Below, one piece after another: positions 35,991 through 47,756 of a stretch of DNA of 64,000 bases (its first letter is position 1; every line of letters begins with the position of its first letter). A program made the translations under genes and the position numbers. The notes beneath the pieces are model-generated. The model saw nothing but the letters and a program-made list of their open reading frames with translations, did no database searches and had not been told where the DNA came from. This DNA comes from Vitrella brassicaformis. Taxonomy: Eukaryota > Sar > Vitrellaceae. The stretch is taken from assembly GCA_001179505.1 (NCBI GenBank), contig CDMY01000392.1:1-64000 (forward strand). The letters are read 5' to 3'.

Positions 35991-37462
35991 CCCGTGTGTG
36001 TGTGTGTGTGTGTGTCACAGATTGCGGCAGCACTGGAGACGAGCCAGGATGATGAGCTCCGTGAGTTACGCGAGAAGGAGGCCGCCCAGCTGGCCGCCAA
36101 GGAAGCTGACACGGAGAAACAGAAGATCCTCGCTGAGCTGCGGGTGTGTATACCCAGGGAGGCACATACCACCAACACACACAAGGGCCGAACCGAGACG
36201 TATGTGTGTTGGCGGTTTGTGTGCAGGAGAGCTTTGTGGACGGCACCGAGGGGTTGTTTGAGGACATGTTTGACAAGTCTGTCGAGCCGGAGGCGATGCA
36301 GATCCTGAGGGACTACCTCGAGCTCAAGACCAACTTCAAGGAAAAACTCCAGGAACTCGTCAAAATACTACGAGACGTACAGAAAGAGACACGTACAGAG
36401 AGAGAGGGAGAGAGACGTCACACATGCAGCCAACTTGCGTTTGTTTCAATTCCCTGTCCACCTCTGCCTGTCACCAGAGTCTGATCGAGAAGAACGAGCT
36501 CCGCCTTCAAAAAGTCAGAAAGTGAGCTGCTGGCCTCAACACCACAATCACCCTCACCACATCCACCATCCACCATCCATCCATGCATCCATGCATCTGT
36601 CCATCAGATTTGAGGCAGCGGTCAAGAAGGCCGAGGAGGACAGCGAGCAGGACGCCAAGCAGCTCCTCAAGGGCTTCCAGACACTCAAGAAGAAAGTGCT
36701 GCGGGAGGTCAACGACGAACCCATCTCGGCAGAGGAGTCTGTCAACCACCTCCTCGACGACCTGGACGACCTCCACCAGCACCTCATGACCAATGAGACC
36801 ATGCTTCAGGAGACCCTGGAGGTATGTGAGACTGTCCGGTTGTCGGTGGTTTGGGCATAGGGGTGGTGTGTGTGCAGGAGGCCTTGGATGAGTTTGAGGT
36901 GGTCATCCGGGAGTACTGCAAGTACCTCAGCGAGAAGGGCTCCGACTTCTTCAGACAGCTCGAGGAACTCGAGAAGAAATTCGCCACAAGTGAGTGGAGT
37001 GACACGCAGGCAGAGACACGACGCAGACCTCAATGTTTGTTTGTCTGCGCGTGTGGCAGGTATCACTGAGGGCGTCTCATCTGAGCTGGAGCTCTACCAG
37101 GCAAACCCCGACGACGCAGACCCCAGAAAGTAAGCAAGCCAAAACAGAGAGAGAGATACACACACACCCCAACCACCGATCGACCTGTCTGCAGGGCTCG
37201 TTTCCTTTCGTCTCGCGAGGAGCTGATGGCGTCGGTGACGGCCTTCAACGAGCACCACATCCAGCTGATTCAGTTCCGCGACGAGGACATGCAGAAGCAG
37301 ATAACGGCGTGGATGGAGGGGCTGTTCGAGCAGCACCGGCAGCGGCAGTACAGCCGGAACAGGGTGCGGCTGCAGGAGGTGCAGCAGGTGGTGGAAGAGT
37401 ACAAAGAGGAGATCACCGACGTGCTGAGGCAGTTTGAGTCCGATGAGGAGGACGATGATTGA
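35070..37462 (+). CDS. DRC3: Dynein regulatory complex subunit 3 (DRC3/LRRC48)
   Basis: Eleven exons (35070-35253, 35344-35460, 35519-35685, 35752-35898, 36021-36143, 36227-36376, 36478-36521, 36608-36821, 36878-36989, 37060-37129, 37195-37462) give 531 residues. Residues 50-200 are SDS22-type leucine-rich repeats (LKLLRLDNNIIEEIKNL, LTWLDLSFNNIAKIQGL, LTDLSLYSNRITKVEGL, LNVLSLGRNHITEL) capped by CLEGNPIC and YLDYMLVDKKK. The rest is a long coiled coil rich in Glu, Lys and Leu, ending in an acidic tail. This is the domain order of DRC3, a part of the nexin-dynein regulatory complex of motile axonemes. The third intron (donor 35686) must start with GC, because a stop follows before any GT. Confidence 0.93.
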
Positions 37463-38033
37463 CTGGACATATTGGGCTGCGGGTTGGTGGGCTGCTGGGG
37501 ACGGGGCAGGGGCTTGCTGATCGGCGTGTTGTGTTCCTTTCTCTCTGGTGGATGGATATTTGTGACTGCTGGTCAATGCTGCTATTTGTATGCGTGTGTT
37601 CCATTCATCCATCCACTTATCCATGCGTCCATGCCGCAAGCGCACAGTCTTTCCATCGCGTGGCGTGACTGACAGAGACATGCTTTCCTGTATCTGTCTC
37701 TCTGAGCCCTTCAATACATAATACTTTTCAGGGCCGGGACTGAAGGGTTTAAACCCTAACCCTGCAGATTCCACATGGCCGTATACTCATGACTGAGGTC
37801 GCGGGAACAGGTGAGATCCGTGCGCCGGCGCCTTCCTCTAGCTGCTGAAGGCGCACAGCCAGGGCGCACAGCGGCCCTGAGGCGCGGCCGCACCGCATTC
37901 CACACGTCAATGCCACGGCGCTGCCCGTCGGCAAAGTAGCTCATCGGTAAGGGGATGATGCACCACTTGCACGCGATGTGCAGCGGGCATCTCTGACAGC
38001 GAGCCCTTCTTCTCTCTGCTGGTGTGTGTGCAG
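37463..38033. promoter_or_regulatory. Upstream region of U-box gene 1
   Basis: The left part is the DRC3 3' flank. From about 37770 to the start codon it is nearly the same as 44305-44588 before U-box gene 2 (for example GTCGCGGGAACAG and CCGTCGGCAAAGTAGCTC), so it is a duplicated promoter plus 5' leader. A GT..AG leader intron ending just before the ATG is likely (GTAAGGGG near 37949). Confidence 0.6.
37745..37763. promoter_or_regulatory. Telo-box-like palindrome
   Basis: Reads GGGTTTAAACCCTAACCCT, containing the perfect palindrome AGGGTTTAAACCCT (with the preceding A) and an AAACCCTAA telo-box. It lies about 290 bases before the U-box gene 1 start. Related motifs occur near 44245 and 50455. 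Confidence 0.5.
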
Positions 38034-40055
38034 ATGCTTCCCTTCTTTGGCCATGGCTCGTCCTCGGGCACTCGGCCGACCGGTCAGAGAGCTCAGGGCG
38101 CCTCATCCAACAACGGCGCCCGACCCCCCGCACCGGTGGCTCGGCCGCATCCCAGCCCTGCTGCGCAAGTGATGGCAGCCCGTCCCGCGGCCTCACACGG
38201 CCAGCAAAGTGCGGCCGCTGCTGCTCCGGCTGCTGCGTCGGCCCCAAACCGTCCCCCCGTCCCGCAGGAGCAACAGCAGGGCCCTTCCATGCGTCTGCCC
38301 GTCGCTCAATACGCCGTCACCAACAACAGCGCTCCCCCCGTCCTGGCCTTGGCCGCCGCACCCCCTTCACCCTCGCAAGGCCAGCAGGCAGCTGCGGCAG
38401 CAGCAGCTGCCTGCTGGCCATGTCCGTATCCGTACCCGACACCGTACGGATATCCGTATCCGTACCCGACACCGTACGGATACCATCCAGACAGATACCC
38501 TGGCGTTGCCGTCCCCTCCTACGCTGTCGGCTCCTCGCAGCTGCACGAGGCAGGGCGTGGGCGTGGGGGGTTGCGCATCAATATCCCAGTGACGACGCTG
38601 GTGCAGGTGCGCAACCCCCTGGGCCACCCCAATGACGACGCTGGTCTAGGTGGTGCACCAGCGGCAGCAGCAGCAGGTGGCCAACCGCCGGTGAAGGTTC
38701 CGCGGCTGCCGGACGATGTGTGCAAGTTCATCGACGACCTGCGGGAGAAACCAGGTACCAGATACGCGGCCGCACTGGCCCGCACCCGCACCAAACGTCT
38801 GATTGATGGTGTGTGTCCTTATTTGTGTGCAGAATTCCTTCCCCGGTGCCCCATCACGTTGGGCGTTCCCCACCAGCCAGTGCACAGCGCCACCTCCCAG
38901 ACGATATACGAGTACGAAGCCATCTGTCACCACCTCGACCGCGTAAGTGAGAGGGAGGGGACCACCACAGCACAGCAGCATTGACCAAAGGACACGCCAC
39001 TCCACTCCCCCCTATCTTTCGGTTTGATGGACAGAGCGGCCGCAGCCCCACCAGCAGGCAGCGACTGACCAAGGACGGCCTCGTCGCCGACCGCAATGCG
39101 CTCAGGTTCATCGAGGGCTGGGCAAGGGACCAGATGCAGAAAGACCAGAACAAGAGAGGCGGCCCGCCGGGCGGCAACGGGGCATCGAAGCGCCAGAGGG
39201 TCGAGGGGAATGGTTGTAGCGGGCAGGGAGAGGGGCGGGAGGGGGTAGTGGCTGACGATGACGAGGAAGGCTCGCCCACGACGGCCGTCGTCCTGGGGCG
39301 ACCTCCCGCCAACCTTATTAGCGCGGTGAGTGACCTTAAGGGAAGGCACGCCGATGAATGCATGTAGCGGCATGTGTTGTGTTGTGTTGTGTTGTGTCAG
39401 GTCAAGGCCGCCCCCGAGACGGTGCTGACGGGCATGATGCAGTGGTTTGGCGAACTCCACACCCACGCCGAGCCGTCCGACAAGCAGGTCAGGGAGATGC
39501 ATAGGGGCGGTGACCTGGCGCACACACCAAGTCAGACAATGGATGCTGCTTGATATTTGTCTCTGTTGGCCAGGTAGATCACCTGAAGGAGATTTTGCGC
39601 CTGTACCCTACCGTCGACGACCTCTTCCGCGAGTGGCTGTGCTCATCCGTCCCACCCAAAGGCGAGGCCACCAGCACCCGTATGTACAGATGGGCAGATG
39701 CACCCAAAAGTGCCATTTTCATACCGAGGTTGTCTTGTGTCTTGCGTGTTCAGCTGGTGGTGCCGCAGCGGCAGCTGCTGCTGCCGCTGGTGATGGTGAT
39801 GGTGATGGTGATGGTGATGGTGATGGTGGCGTTGGTGGGGGGCACTGCTGGCCCTGGTGGAGGAAAGGGTGGTTCTCCCGCCCTTGGACGCACACCAACA
39901 CCGGTAAGCCGCGAGGATGGATGGATGGATGGATGGGCTTGCAAACATTGTATGTGTGCGCGTGTGCAGATGATAGCTACTCGGACGTTGCCAACGTCAC
40001 CTTCAAGACGGGCGTGTCGGCCATCCTGCGGGAAATGTACCCTGGCACCACATGA
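38034..40055 (+). CDS. U-box protein 1 (putative E3 ubiquitin ligase)
   Basis: Seven exons (38034-38754, 38833-38942, 39035-39325, 39401-39487, 39574-39679, 39754-39903, 39970-40055) give 516 residues. The N-terminal 200 residues are Ala/Gln/Pro-rich and include two copies of PYPYPTPYGY. A U-box follows at about 240-315: FLPRCPITLG, YEYEAICHHL, RLTKDGLVADRNALRFIEGW. U-boxes recruit E2 enzymes without zinc. After a basic/Gly stretch comes a conserved region (APETVLTGMMQWFGELHTHAE) and the end FKTGVSAILREMYPGTT. Exon 6 contains (GATGGT)n coding for Gly-Asp repeats; the paralogue at 44589 lacks this exon part and its intron. The ATG follows a splice acceptor directly. Confidence 0.88.
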
Positions 40056-40453
40056 GCTCATTGTCGACCCAGATAGACTGTCTATATCGAATCGTCGTTC
40101 CTATGTATCCCCCGCACGAACGGGCTGCACACCGTTGGAAAAGGGAAACGACCCGTTGTTTGGGAGGATGTGTGAAAAGTGGATGGATGGATGGATGGAT
40201 GAAAGCACACGTCACTCGCGTCCACCGAAACCCTCCAAACTGCAGATGAGCGGCGATTCCCCTTTCTTTCTCCGGCCCGCATGCTCAAACTGACGCTCAA
40301 ACTGACGCCTACCTGTTTCCGCTTACCGTTCTGGAGACTCGGAGACGGCCGGGCCCCCAGGCCCCACCTTCAAGTAAAGTTCGCAACCGCCTTTGCAGCT
40401 AATCTTCTTTCTTGGCCTGTCGCCGTCTTGTGTCGGTTCACTCACCGCCGACC
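40056..40453. other. Spacer upstream of the phosphoesterase
   Basis: Contains a GGAT repeat near 40182-40200 and GAAACCCTCCAAACTGCAGATGAGCGGCGAT-like sequence near 40228 (only partly quoted here as GAAACCCTCC), which resembles the stretch near 44218-44275. Holds the promoter of the next gene; nothing else seen. Confidence 0.5.
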
Positions 40454-41757
40454 ATGCTGTTCCTTTTGTGCATGCTCCTGCTGTGTTCACCTTCCGGGTG
40501 CATACATTATCGGGACTCCACTGCAATGGCTGCCAATGACACAGCAACGACCGGCGTCGACTATTACACGGTGAGGCAGACGCTCTCAATACGGACTGCT
40601 TGTCGCATGATCTCGATTCACTTTAGATCTGTGTGGTGTCGGACTTTCACCTGCGATCGCCACGGTCAGTGAGTGCGCTCATTCATCGGGCGGGCGTGCG
40701 ACTAAGCGCATAGCTTGGTCCATTCATTTGTCGTGCAGGTCACAGCAGGCCGGGACTCTGAAGGTCGTCAACGACTTCTTCGAGAGACACGCGGATCCCA
40801 ACTACATCAAAAAGAAGAAACTTGCCCATGTCGTCTTCCTCGGCGATGTGTTCGAGTGCTGGCTCACCCCATTGGATGAGGAGTGTCCCACAATGGAGCA
40901 GCAGCTTACGGATGAGAACGAGAAATACGGAGTTGCGTTCCCTGGTAGGTCAGACAGGCGTTTTCTTCACACAAACTTTGTCCATGTGTGTACATATTGA
41001 ATGAATACAGACATCATCCAGAAGATAAAGCGGATCCACACCGAGGGCGGCGCTACTGTGTGGATCATGAGAGGTGGAGACACGCGAAACATATACATAG
41101 ATACACCCATACAGACAGAAGAAAAGTATGCGCCGCGCCTTTCTTTCCTCCCTCCCTCCCTCCCTCCCTCCCCCCCTCCCTCCCTCAGGCAACCACGACG
41201 ACCGGCTCGACCGAGGGCTGGTCGAGGAGCTCTTCGGTACGTACGTCGGTACATGCACGCACGGGGATGATGCATGGAAGGAACCCACCGATTCTCGCTG
41301 CATGCACTCTGCGTATTTGTGTCTGTGTGTGCGTGTGCGTGTGCGTGTGAGTATGTGTAGGAGAAGATGTCAACTACCTTGAAGATCAGATCGGCTTTCC
41401 GTCTGTAAGGGACATAGGAAGGCCCGCAAGACACAGAGACATATATACCTATAACAGCCCGTATGTATCGTATGTATGTATGTATGTGTCTGTTTCCTTG
41501 TTTTTCTTTTTTGCAGAAGGACAATCCTCTCGTCAAGATGGAGCACGGCCATCTGAATGATTTGTTCAATCGTCCTGACCCGTACGGGCGTCCCACATAC
41601 GGCGAATACATCACCAGGTGCCAGGCTGACGCATGGGTGCACCACCGGAACGAAGCCGATCAGCCGCAAAGCACAAAGGATGCCGCAGAACAAGGAGTAA
41701 ACGCGAAGCAATTGCAAAATGGTCGCATGAGATCCTCGCAATCTGTGTGTGTCTCCG

Positions 41758-41789
<32 letters not shown>

Positions 41790-43753
41790 TGTGTGTGTCT
41801 ATTTGTGTTTATGTGTGCCACGATCGATGCATATAAAAGAAAGAGAAAGTCAAATGGGCCTGGTTGCTGCCTGAGGCGACCAATACCTGGCTTAAGGAGG
41901 CTGCGGGCGCTTCATCATTCCCTGTGTACAGCGAGACGTTCCGCGGGGGTATCAGGCTGCTCCGGCGCTCGTGGATTGGGCGATTTCTGTCGGGCAAATA
42001 CATGCACAGCATGTACGCACGCACACACGCCTATGACTGTAATCAGAACCATTTCCTTGGACTTGGACTTCGTTGTCTGCATTCGCACATACATACAGCA
42101 TCGAGAATGGCTTCCACAACCTCGCGTGAGTGCCCACCAACAAACAGGGCACGCCACTACTACTACGCCATTCTCTCTCTCTCTCTCCCTCTCTCTCTCG
42201 CTCTCTGTGTGTCTGTGTGTGTGTGTGTGTGTGTGCGCGCATCTTCCAGCAAGAGCGTGATACTGGGCGACTGCAAATTTGACAAGGAGACACCGGATGA
42301 CAAATTGAAGCAGATCATTTTCAAAGGCCAGGTAAGTACTTGGGTGATCCTGAACAGCTATCTCATCCTTCGCATGTCTCTCTCATGTGGAATGAATGAC
42401 ATAGCGCGAGGTCAAGAACCAGGATGGCACGAGCGGGTCCACACCCTTGATGCCCGACGAAAACATGTACGACATCATCAACAGATACGCGACGCTGCCG
42501 GGAGATTTCCACACGAAGGGTTCGCTGTCGGAGGACTACATCAAGGAGCTGCTCATCGGGTAAGTACTTACTTACGGCAATCACTCACTCAGGAAGAGAT
42601 GCATCCACGCACACTTACATGATTTTTTCTCGACGCAGCTCTACGTCAAACCAAGAGTTCTTCGGTATGCATACGTGAAAGAGAATCAGTCCTCGCAAGC
42701 TTTCTTTACCACGTGGCGCTTTTTGCTCAGTATGCAGCGAGCCTTACGCCCTTGTCACCGTGAGACGATCGACAACCACAACGAAACGACCGCCTGTGTC
42801 TCGACTGACTTGGTGTGTATGTACGTTTTTGTCTGTTGTGTGTCTGGTCTGCCGTAGGTCATGGGCCACACACACAGTACTTACTTCAGCATATATTCCC
42901 GAGATCCTGTCACTGTATCGCGGTGTGTGTACACGTGTGTCTCCTTGTTTTTCTGTCTGTCTGCCTTGTTGTTGCACCTCACTTGTAGACCACTACTTGC
43001 GCAAGTTCGACAAATACAACGGAGAGGGGAAGATCATCTACGCAAATACAGGTGAGTGCGTGAGTGACCACGAGGCCTCCATTCAAGCTGTGCTCTTCGC
43101 ACGTACGTGCATCAAGGCGGCTGGACCGACGCAGCCGAGAAGGTTAGCCAGGCCCTGAATCCCACCCACTCGCGAGACATGAGTTGAGTTGAGTTGATGG
43201 CTCCCTGCACTGCATGTGTGTGCGTCCGTACCTGCCTGCGAGCAGACGATTGTGGACATGAAGATGGCCGCATCAGACGACTACCCGCTGCGTGTGGAGC
43301 GCTACAAATGGAACAAAGGGCAAGCGAATTGGATAGACAGGCAGACAAACACACACACACACACACACAGACAAAAAGAGAGAGAGAGAGAGAGAGACAG
43401 ACGGTCATCCAGGCCTGCTTGGCAGACCAAGGCTCCTTTTCCTCGTGTATGACGACAGGAAGCCTAAGCTCCTCGCTGCTCTGAACACCAAGGAGAGCGC
43501 CACGCGCGAGGTCTTGGTCGGCGAATGGGAGGAACAGGCAAGCATGCAAGGGGAGAAGGACGACACATAAGCATGCAGGACGCATTCCCGTCTGCATATG
43601 TATGTGTGTGTGTCTTACTAATCAACTGATCAGGACAAGCCCGATCCGCTGCAGAACGATGAGGATGGAGAGAGCGGCGAGGCGCTGCATCATGAGAGCT
43701 GGAGCGAGTGGCTCAGGCGCCTGGGCGCGAAAATCACGAAGCCCTTCCACTGA
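40454..43753 (+). CDS. Secreted calcineurin-like metallophosphoesterase
   Basis: About eighteen exons, roughly 537 residues. The N-terminus MLFLLCMLLLCSPSGC is a signal peptide or anchor. Metallophosphoesterase motifs occur in order: SDFHLR (near 45), HVVFLGDVFECW, IMRGNHDDRLDRG, and VMGHTHSTYF; these supply the two-metal site. The GDVFE and GNHDD forms recall the LpxH/UDP-diacylglucosamine hydrolase branch, though the substrate here is unknown. The tail is acidic. Exons: 40454-40570, 40627-40664, 40739-40944, 41011-41073, 41189-41236, 41361-41404, 41517-41696, 41840-42012, 42099-42125, 42250-42331, 42405-42559, 42639-42664, 42858-42924, 42989-43051, 43117-43142, 43246-43319, 43432-43537, 43634-43753. 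The exon 12/13 junction does not join in phase with GT-AG sites, so one boundary is wrong or a tiny exon is missed. The introns starting at 43320 and 43538 begin GCAAGC. Confidence 0.85.
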
Positions 43754-44588
43754 AACACACACGCACACCCACACACAGACAATTGCCTGCCGACAGACAC
43801 ACACGCATACACACCCGTTGGGGGTCGGGGCTTTTCCAGTGAGTACCCTCACACACAAGGAAGTGAGGCTGCATGGGGTGGTCGGGTGACCCAAAGCAAA
43901 CGAGGGGAGTGAGTGTCATGCAGACAGACAGACAGACCTGACGAATGCGATCGCGAGGACACTGAAGTGTGATAATCTTGTGGAGCGCTGGGGCAGTGTG
44001 CCTAGGCAATGATTTACGTGCAGCCATAAGATTCTGCTCAATCTGTCAATCACCTTGGCGCGACGGAAGCCAGACCCTGGCCGCGCACGAGATGCCGTCT
44101 GCAAGACGACCACCTGCAAAGCACGTGCACATGCCCATCAACAATAGCGTGCAGATGATTGACTCACACCTCACCGAGGTCAGGCGGGTAGGAGGGGGAA
44201 CGTCGATCTCGCGCCCGGAAACCCTCCACACTGAACCCTGCACAATTTAACCCTACAGACGAGCGGCGACTCCTTTCTCCCGCATACGCCAACCATCTGT
44301 GTGCGTGGCCGTATACTCGTGACTGAGGTCGCGGGAACAGACGAGATCGGTGCGCCGGCGCCAGCGCCTTCCTCTCGCTGCTGATTCAGTGCTGAAGGCG
44401 CACAGCAGTGCTGGGGCGGGGCCGCATCGCATTCGACGCGTCAATGTCATAGCGCTGCCCGTCGGCAAAGTAGCTCATCGGTAAGGGGATGATGCACCAC
44501 TCACACGCGATAGTCACGCGATGTACCGTAGCGATGTCCAGCGGGCATCTCTGACAGCGAGCCCTTCTCTCTGCTCGTGTGTGTGCAG
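43754..44588. promoter_or_regulatory. Upstream region of U-box gene 2
   Basis: The right 280 bases match the DNA before U-box gene 1. An ATTTAACCCTACA element lies at about 44245-44257. The left half has CACACA and GACAGACA repeats near 43755-43810 and 43920. No other gene. Confidence 0.55.
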
Positions 44589-46612
44589 ATGCTTCCCTTC
44601 TTTGGCCATGGCTCGTCCTCGGGCACTCGGCCGACCGGTCAGAGAGCTCAGGGCGCCTCATCCAACAATGGAGCCCGACCCCCTGCACCGGCGGCTCGGC
44701 CGTATGCCAACCTTGCTGCTCAAGTGATGGCAGCCCGTCCCGCGGCCTCACAAGGCCAGCAAAGTGCGGCCGCTGCTGCTGCTGCTCCGGCTGCTGGTGC
44801 TGCTGCAGCTGCCCCAATTCGTCCCCCCGTCCCACAGGAGCAACAGCAGGCCCCTCGCGCGCGGGTGCCTATGCAGCTGGGCGTGTCCCTGTCCCCCACC
44901 GCCACCGACGGCAGCTCCGCACTGCCCTCCATGTACACACAGTACCAGATGGCCCTGCAGCAGATGCACCAGCAGGCGCAGCAGATGCACCAGCAGGCGC
45001 AGCAGGCGGCACAGAGTCAGATGGCCAAGGCCATGCAGCAGGCACAGAGTCATATGGCCCTCCAGCAGCAGATGTTCCTCCAGCAGCACATGGCCCTCCA
45101 GCATCAACAGCGGCCCGGGGGTGCTGGTGCTGGTGCTGGTGTGGGCACATCCGTGGCGGCCCGACCGCCTGCTGCATACCCACGCATCACCCAGGCGGCC
45201 AGAGCCGTTAGGATGGATGAGCTCGTCACCGTCCATCGGGCTGGGACGGGCGCGGGGGGGACGGGGTCCGCAGCAGCAGCAGCAGCAGCACCAGCAGTGG
45301 CACCACCGGCTGCTGCTGCCGCAGCAGCGGCTGTGGCTGACGGTGATGGTAGTGATGGTGGGGATGGAGGCGGGACGGTGAGATTTCCGGAGCTGCCTGA
45401 TGACGTGTGCAAGTACATCGATGGCCTGCGGGAGGAGGATATACCAGGTACCAGATACGCGGCTGCACTAGCCAACGCCCACAGCAGCAGACGTGCCTTG
45501 GTGTCTGTCTTGTTGTCTTGCTTTGTCTGTGTGCAGATTTCATCCCTTCCTGCCCCATCACGTTGGGCGTGCTCCGCCAGCCTGCACTGAGCACAACCTC
45601 CCAGACCACATACGAGTACGAAGCCATCTGCGAACACCTCGACAACGTAAGGAGAGGTCAACCATTGTCTGACCAACGAACGCACCTCTTTCTCCCTTCT
45701 AATTTGATGGACAGAGCGACCGCAGCCCCTCCAGCAACAAGCGACTGAGCAAGGACGACCTCGTTCCTGACCGCTCTGCCCTCAGGTTCATCGAGGGCTG
45801 GGCGCGGGACCAGATGCAGAAGGACCAGAACAAGAGGGGCAGCCCACCGGGCGGCAACGGGGCATCGAAGCGTCAGAAGCTCGAAGGGGGTAGTGGTCCG
45901 GCTGCGGCAGCATCAGCATCAGCAGCAGCGGCAGCGGCCGCTGGTGGTGGTGGTAGGAAGGGAGAGGGGCGGAAGGTGATAGATTTGGCTGGCGACGACG
46001 ATGGCGGGGAGGCGGTGACGGTGACGGCCGTCGTCCTGGGGCGCCCTCCGGCGGGGCTTCTTAGCGCGGTGAGTCAGCTCAAGAGCACGCACGCTTGCCA
46101 GGGGAGTTGGGAAACGGCGGATGTTATTGATGCCTTCTGTTGTGTTGTATTGTGCTGTGTGTGTCAGGTCAAGGCCGCCCCCGAGACGGTGCTGACGGGC
46201 ATGATGCAGTGGTTTGGCGAGCTCCACACCCACGCCGAGCCATCGGACAAGCAGGTCAGGCGTCCACACCAACACGTGACACACAGGTGGATGCGTGTCG
46301 TTTTTGGTCAGGTAGCTGAGTTGAAGAAGGTGTTGTCTCGAAGCACGCGTGTCGAGCGGGCCTTCCGCGAGTGGCTGTGCTCATCTGTCGCACCCAACAA
46401 CGAGGCCACCAGCCCCCGGGGGTGGTTCTCCCGCCCTCGGACGCACACCAACACCGGTAAGGTTGGACGATGGTTGGGTGGACGGCTGCAATTGCAATCA
46501 TGGTGTGTGTGTGTGTGTGTGTGTAGATGATAGCTATTCGCGCGTTGCCAACGCCACCTTCAAGACGGGCGTGTCGGCCATCCTGCGGGAAATCTACCCT
46601 GGCACCACATGA
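44589..46612 (+). CDS. U-box protein 2 (putative E3 ubiquitin ligase)
   Basis: Six exons (44589-45447, 45537-45646, 45715-46068, 46168-46254, 46312-46456, 46527-46612) give 546 residues. The first 30 residues (MLPFFGHGSSSGTR) and the C-terminal half match U-box protein 1. The N-terminal region is Gln/Ala/Met-rich with MHQQAQQ and HMALQ repeats that the paralogue lacks. U-box at about 285-360: FIPSCPITLG, YEYEAICEHL, RLSKDDLVPDRSALRFIEGW. The ending is FKTGVSAILREIYPGTT. Intron positions agree with the paralogue except for the missing intron in the APNNEATSPRGW region. Confidence 0.88.
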
Positions 46613-47756
46613 GCTCATGGTCGACCCACATAGATTGCATGTGTGAATCAATCGTTCTCTGTATGGTGCCTACATGTGCATAGCTGCCCACCTGCTGGTT
46701 CCTTTTTTATCGCTTTTCGTGCCTTGGTTTATCCATCGCTGCCTCCCTCCCTCCCTGCCTCTGTGCATACTCACAGACCTGCCTTTTTCCATCGCTGTCC
46801 GTTCTTCCACATACCTATCCATCGCTGTCCGTTCCTCTCTCTGTACAGATGCGATGCATGTGTGTCTATGGCAGATCTGGATGGATGGATGGATGGATGC
46901 GGCGCACACATTGCATGTGGTCCAGCAGCTCCTGCAGTGTCTGTGTGCATGGTGTGACGGTGGAGGCGGCAGACGAATGGACTCGGTCGCGCACACACGT
47001 GACAGAGAGCATTTGGACGCCGCGTCGACAGTCGCACCCGGCACAGCAGAGAGGGCTCCACACATGTGCGCACGAACAGACAGAATGTCAGCCGGTCCAC
47101 CCACCAGGTGTCTTGTACGCGTGTCGTTCGTCCTGCCTTTCTGCATGCCTGCCATGCCTGTGTGCCTTGGCTGCCTGTCTGTCTGTAGCGTCATGTCATT
47201 GGTTTGGCTGGTTGTGCCATGTCCGGTTCGCGTGGGTGCCGTTGCATGGCCAGGCTGCATCCATGTTGGCCCTTCTACCAGATGGGCCAGCAGGTGTTCG
47301 GCCCCGCTGTGCAATGAAGCCGCATGAACGGGTGTGAACCGCATGAGTGTCTCGCGTGAAAGAGCTCGAGCGGACAGAAGAGAGGAGTGCAGCTGCCTTA
47401 CGGTTGCTTGTGTTGGGTGGGCAAACGTCACGTGTACATCTGTGGCCGGATGAATGGGATGGATGGGCCGACAGATGTTCACGCTCGATCCAGAAATTGG
47501 TACAGGGCGAGGTGCGGACCGACGTTTCCTTTTTACGCGTGCGTGTGTGTGCAGTGAACGCCGTTTGTGTGTGTGTGTGTGTGTGTGATGTGCATGTGGG
47601 GCGAGTGCATGAAGCTTGTGCACAGACAGAGCAACATCGGGACCCTCAAACGACGACGGACTCATTCGAAACACACAGACAACGATCACAAGCCATTAAC
47701 CTTCCATGTCTCCACACCTCCCACACACACGCCATCCCACCAGCCAGCAGGCCCAT
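46613..47756. other. Tail-to-tail spacer
   Basis: About 1.1 kb. Contains GGAT repeats (46878-46898), TG repeats (47560-47590) and short CCATCGCTGTCCGTTC direct repeats (46788-46835). No supported gene. Confidence 0.5.
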
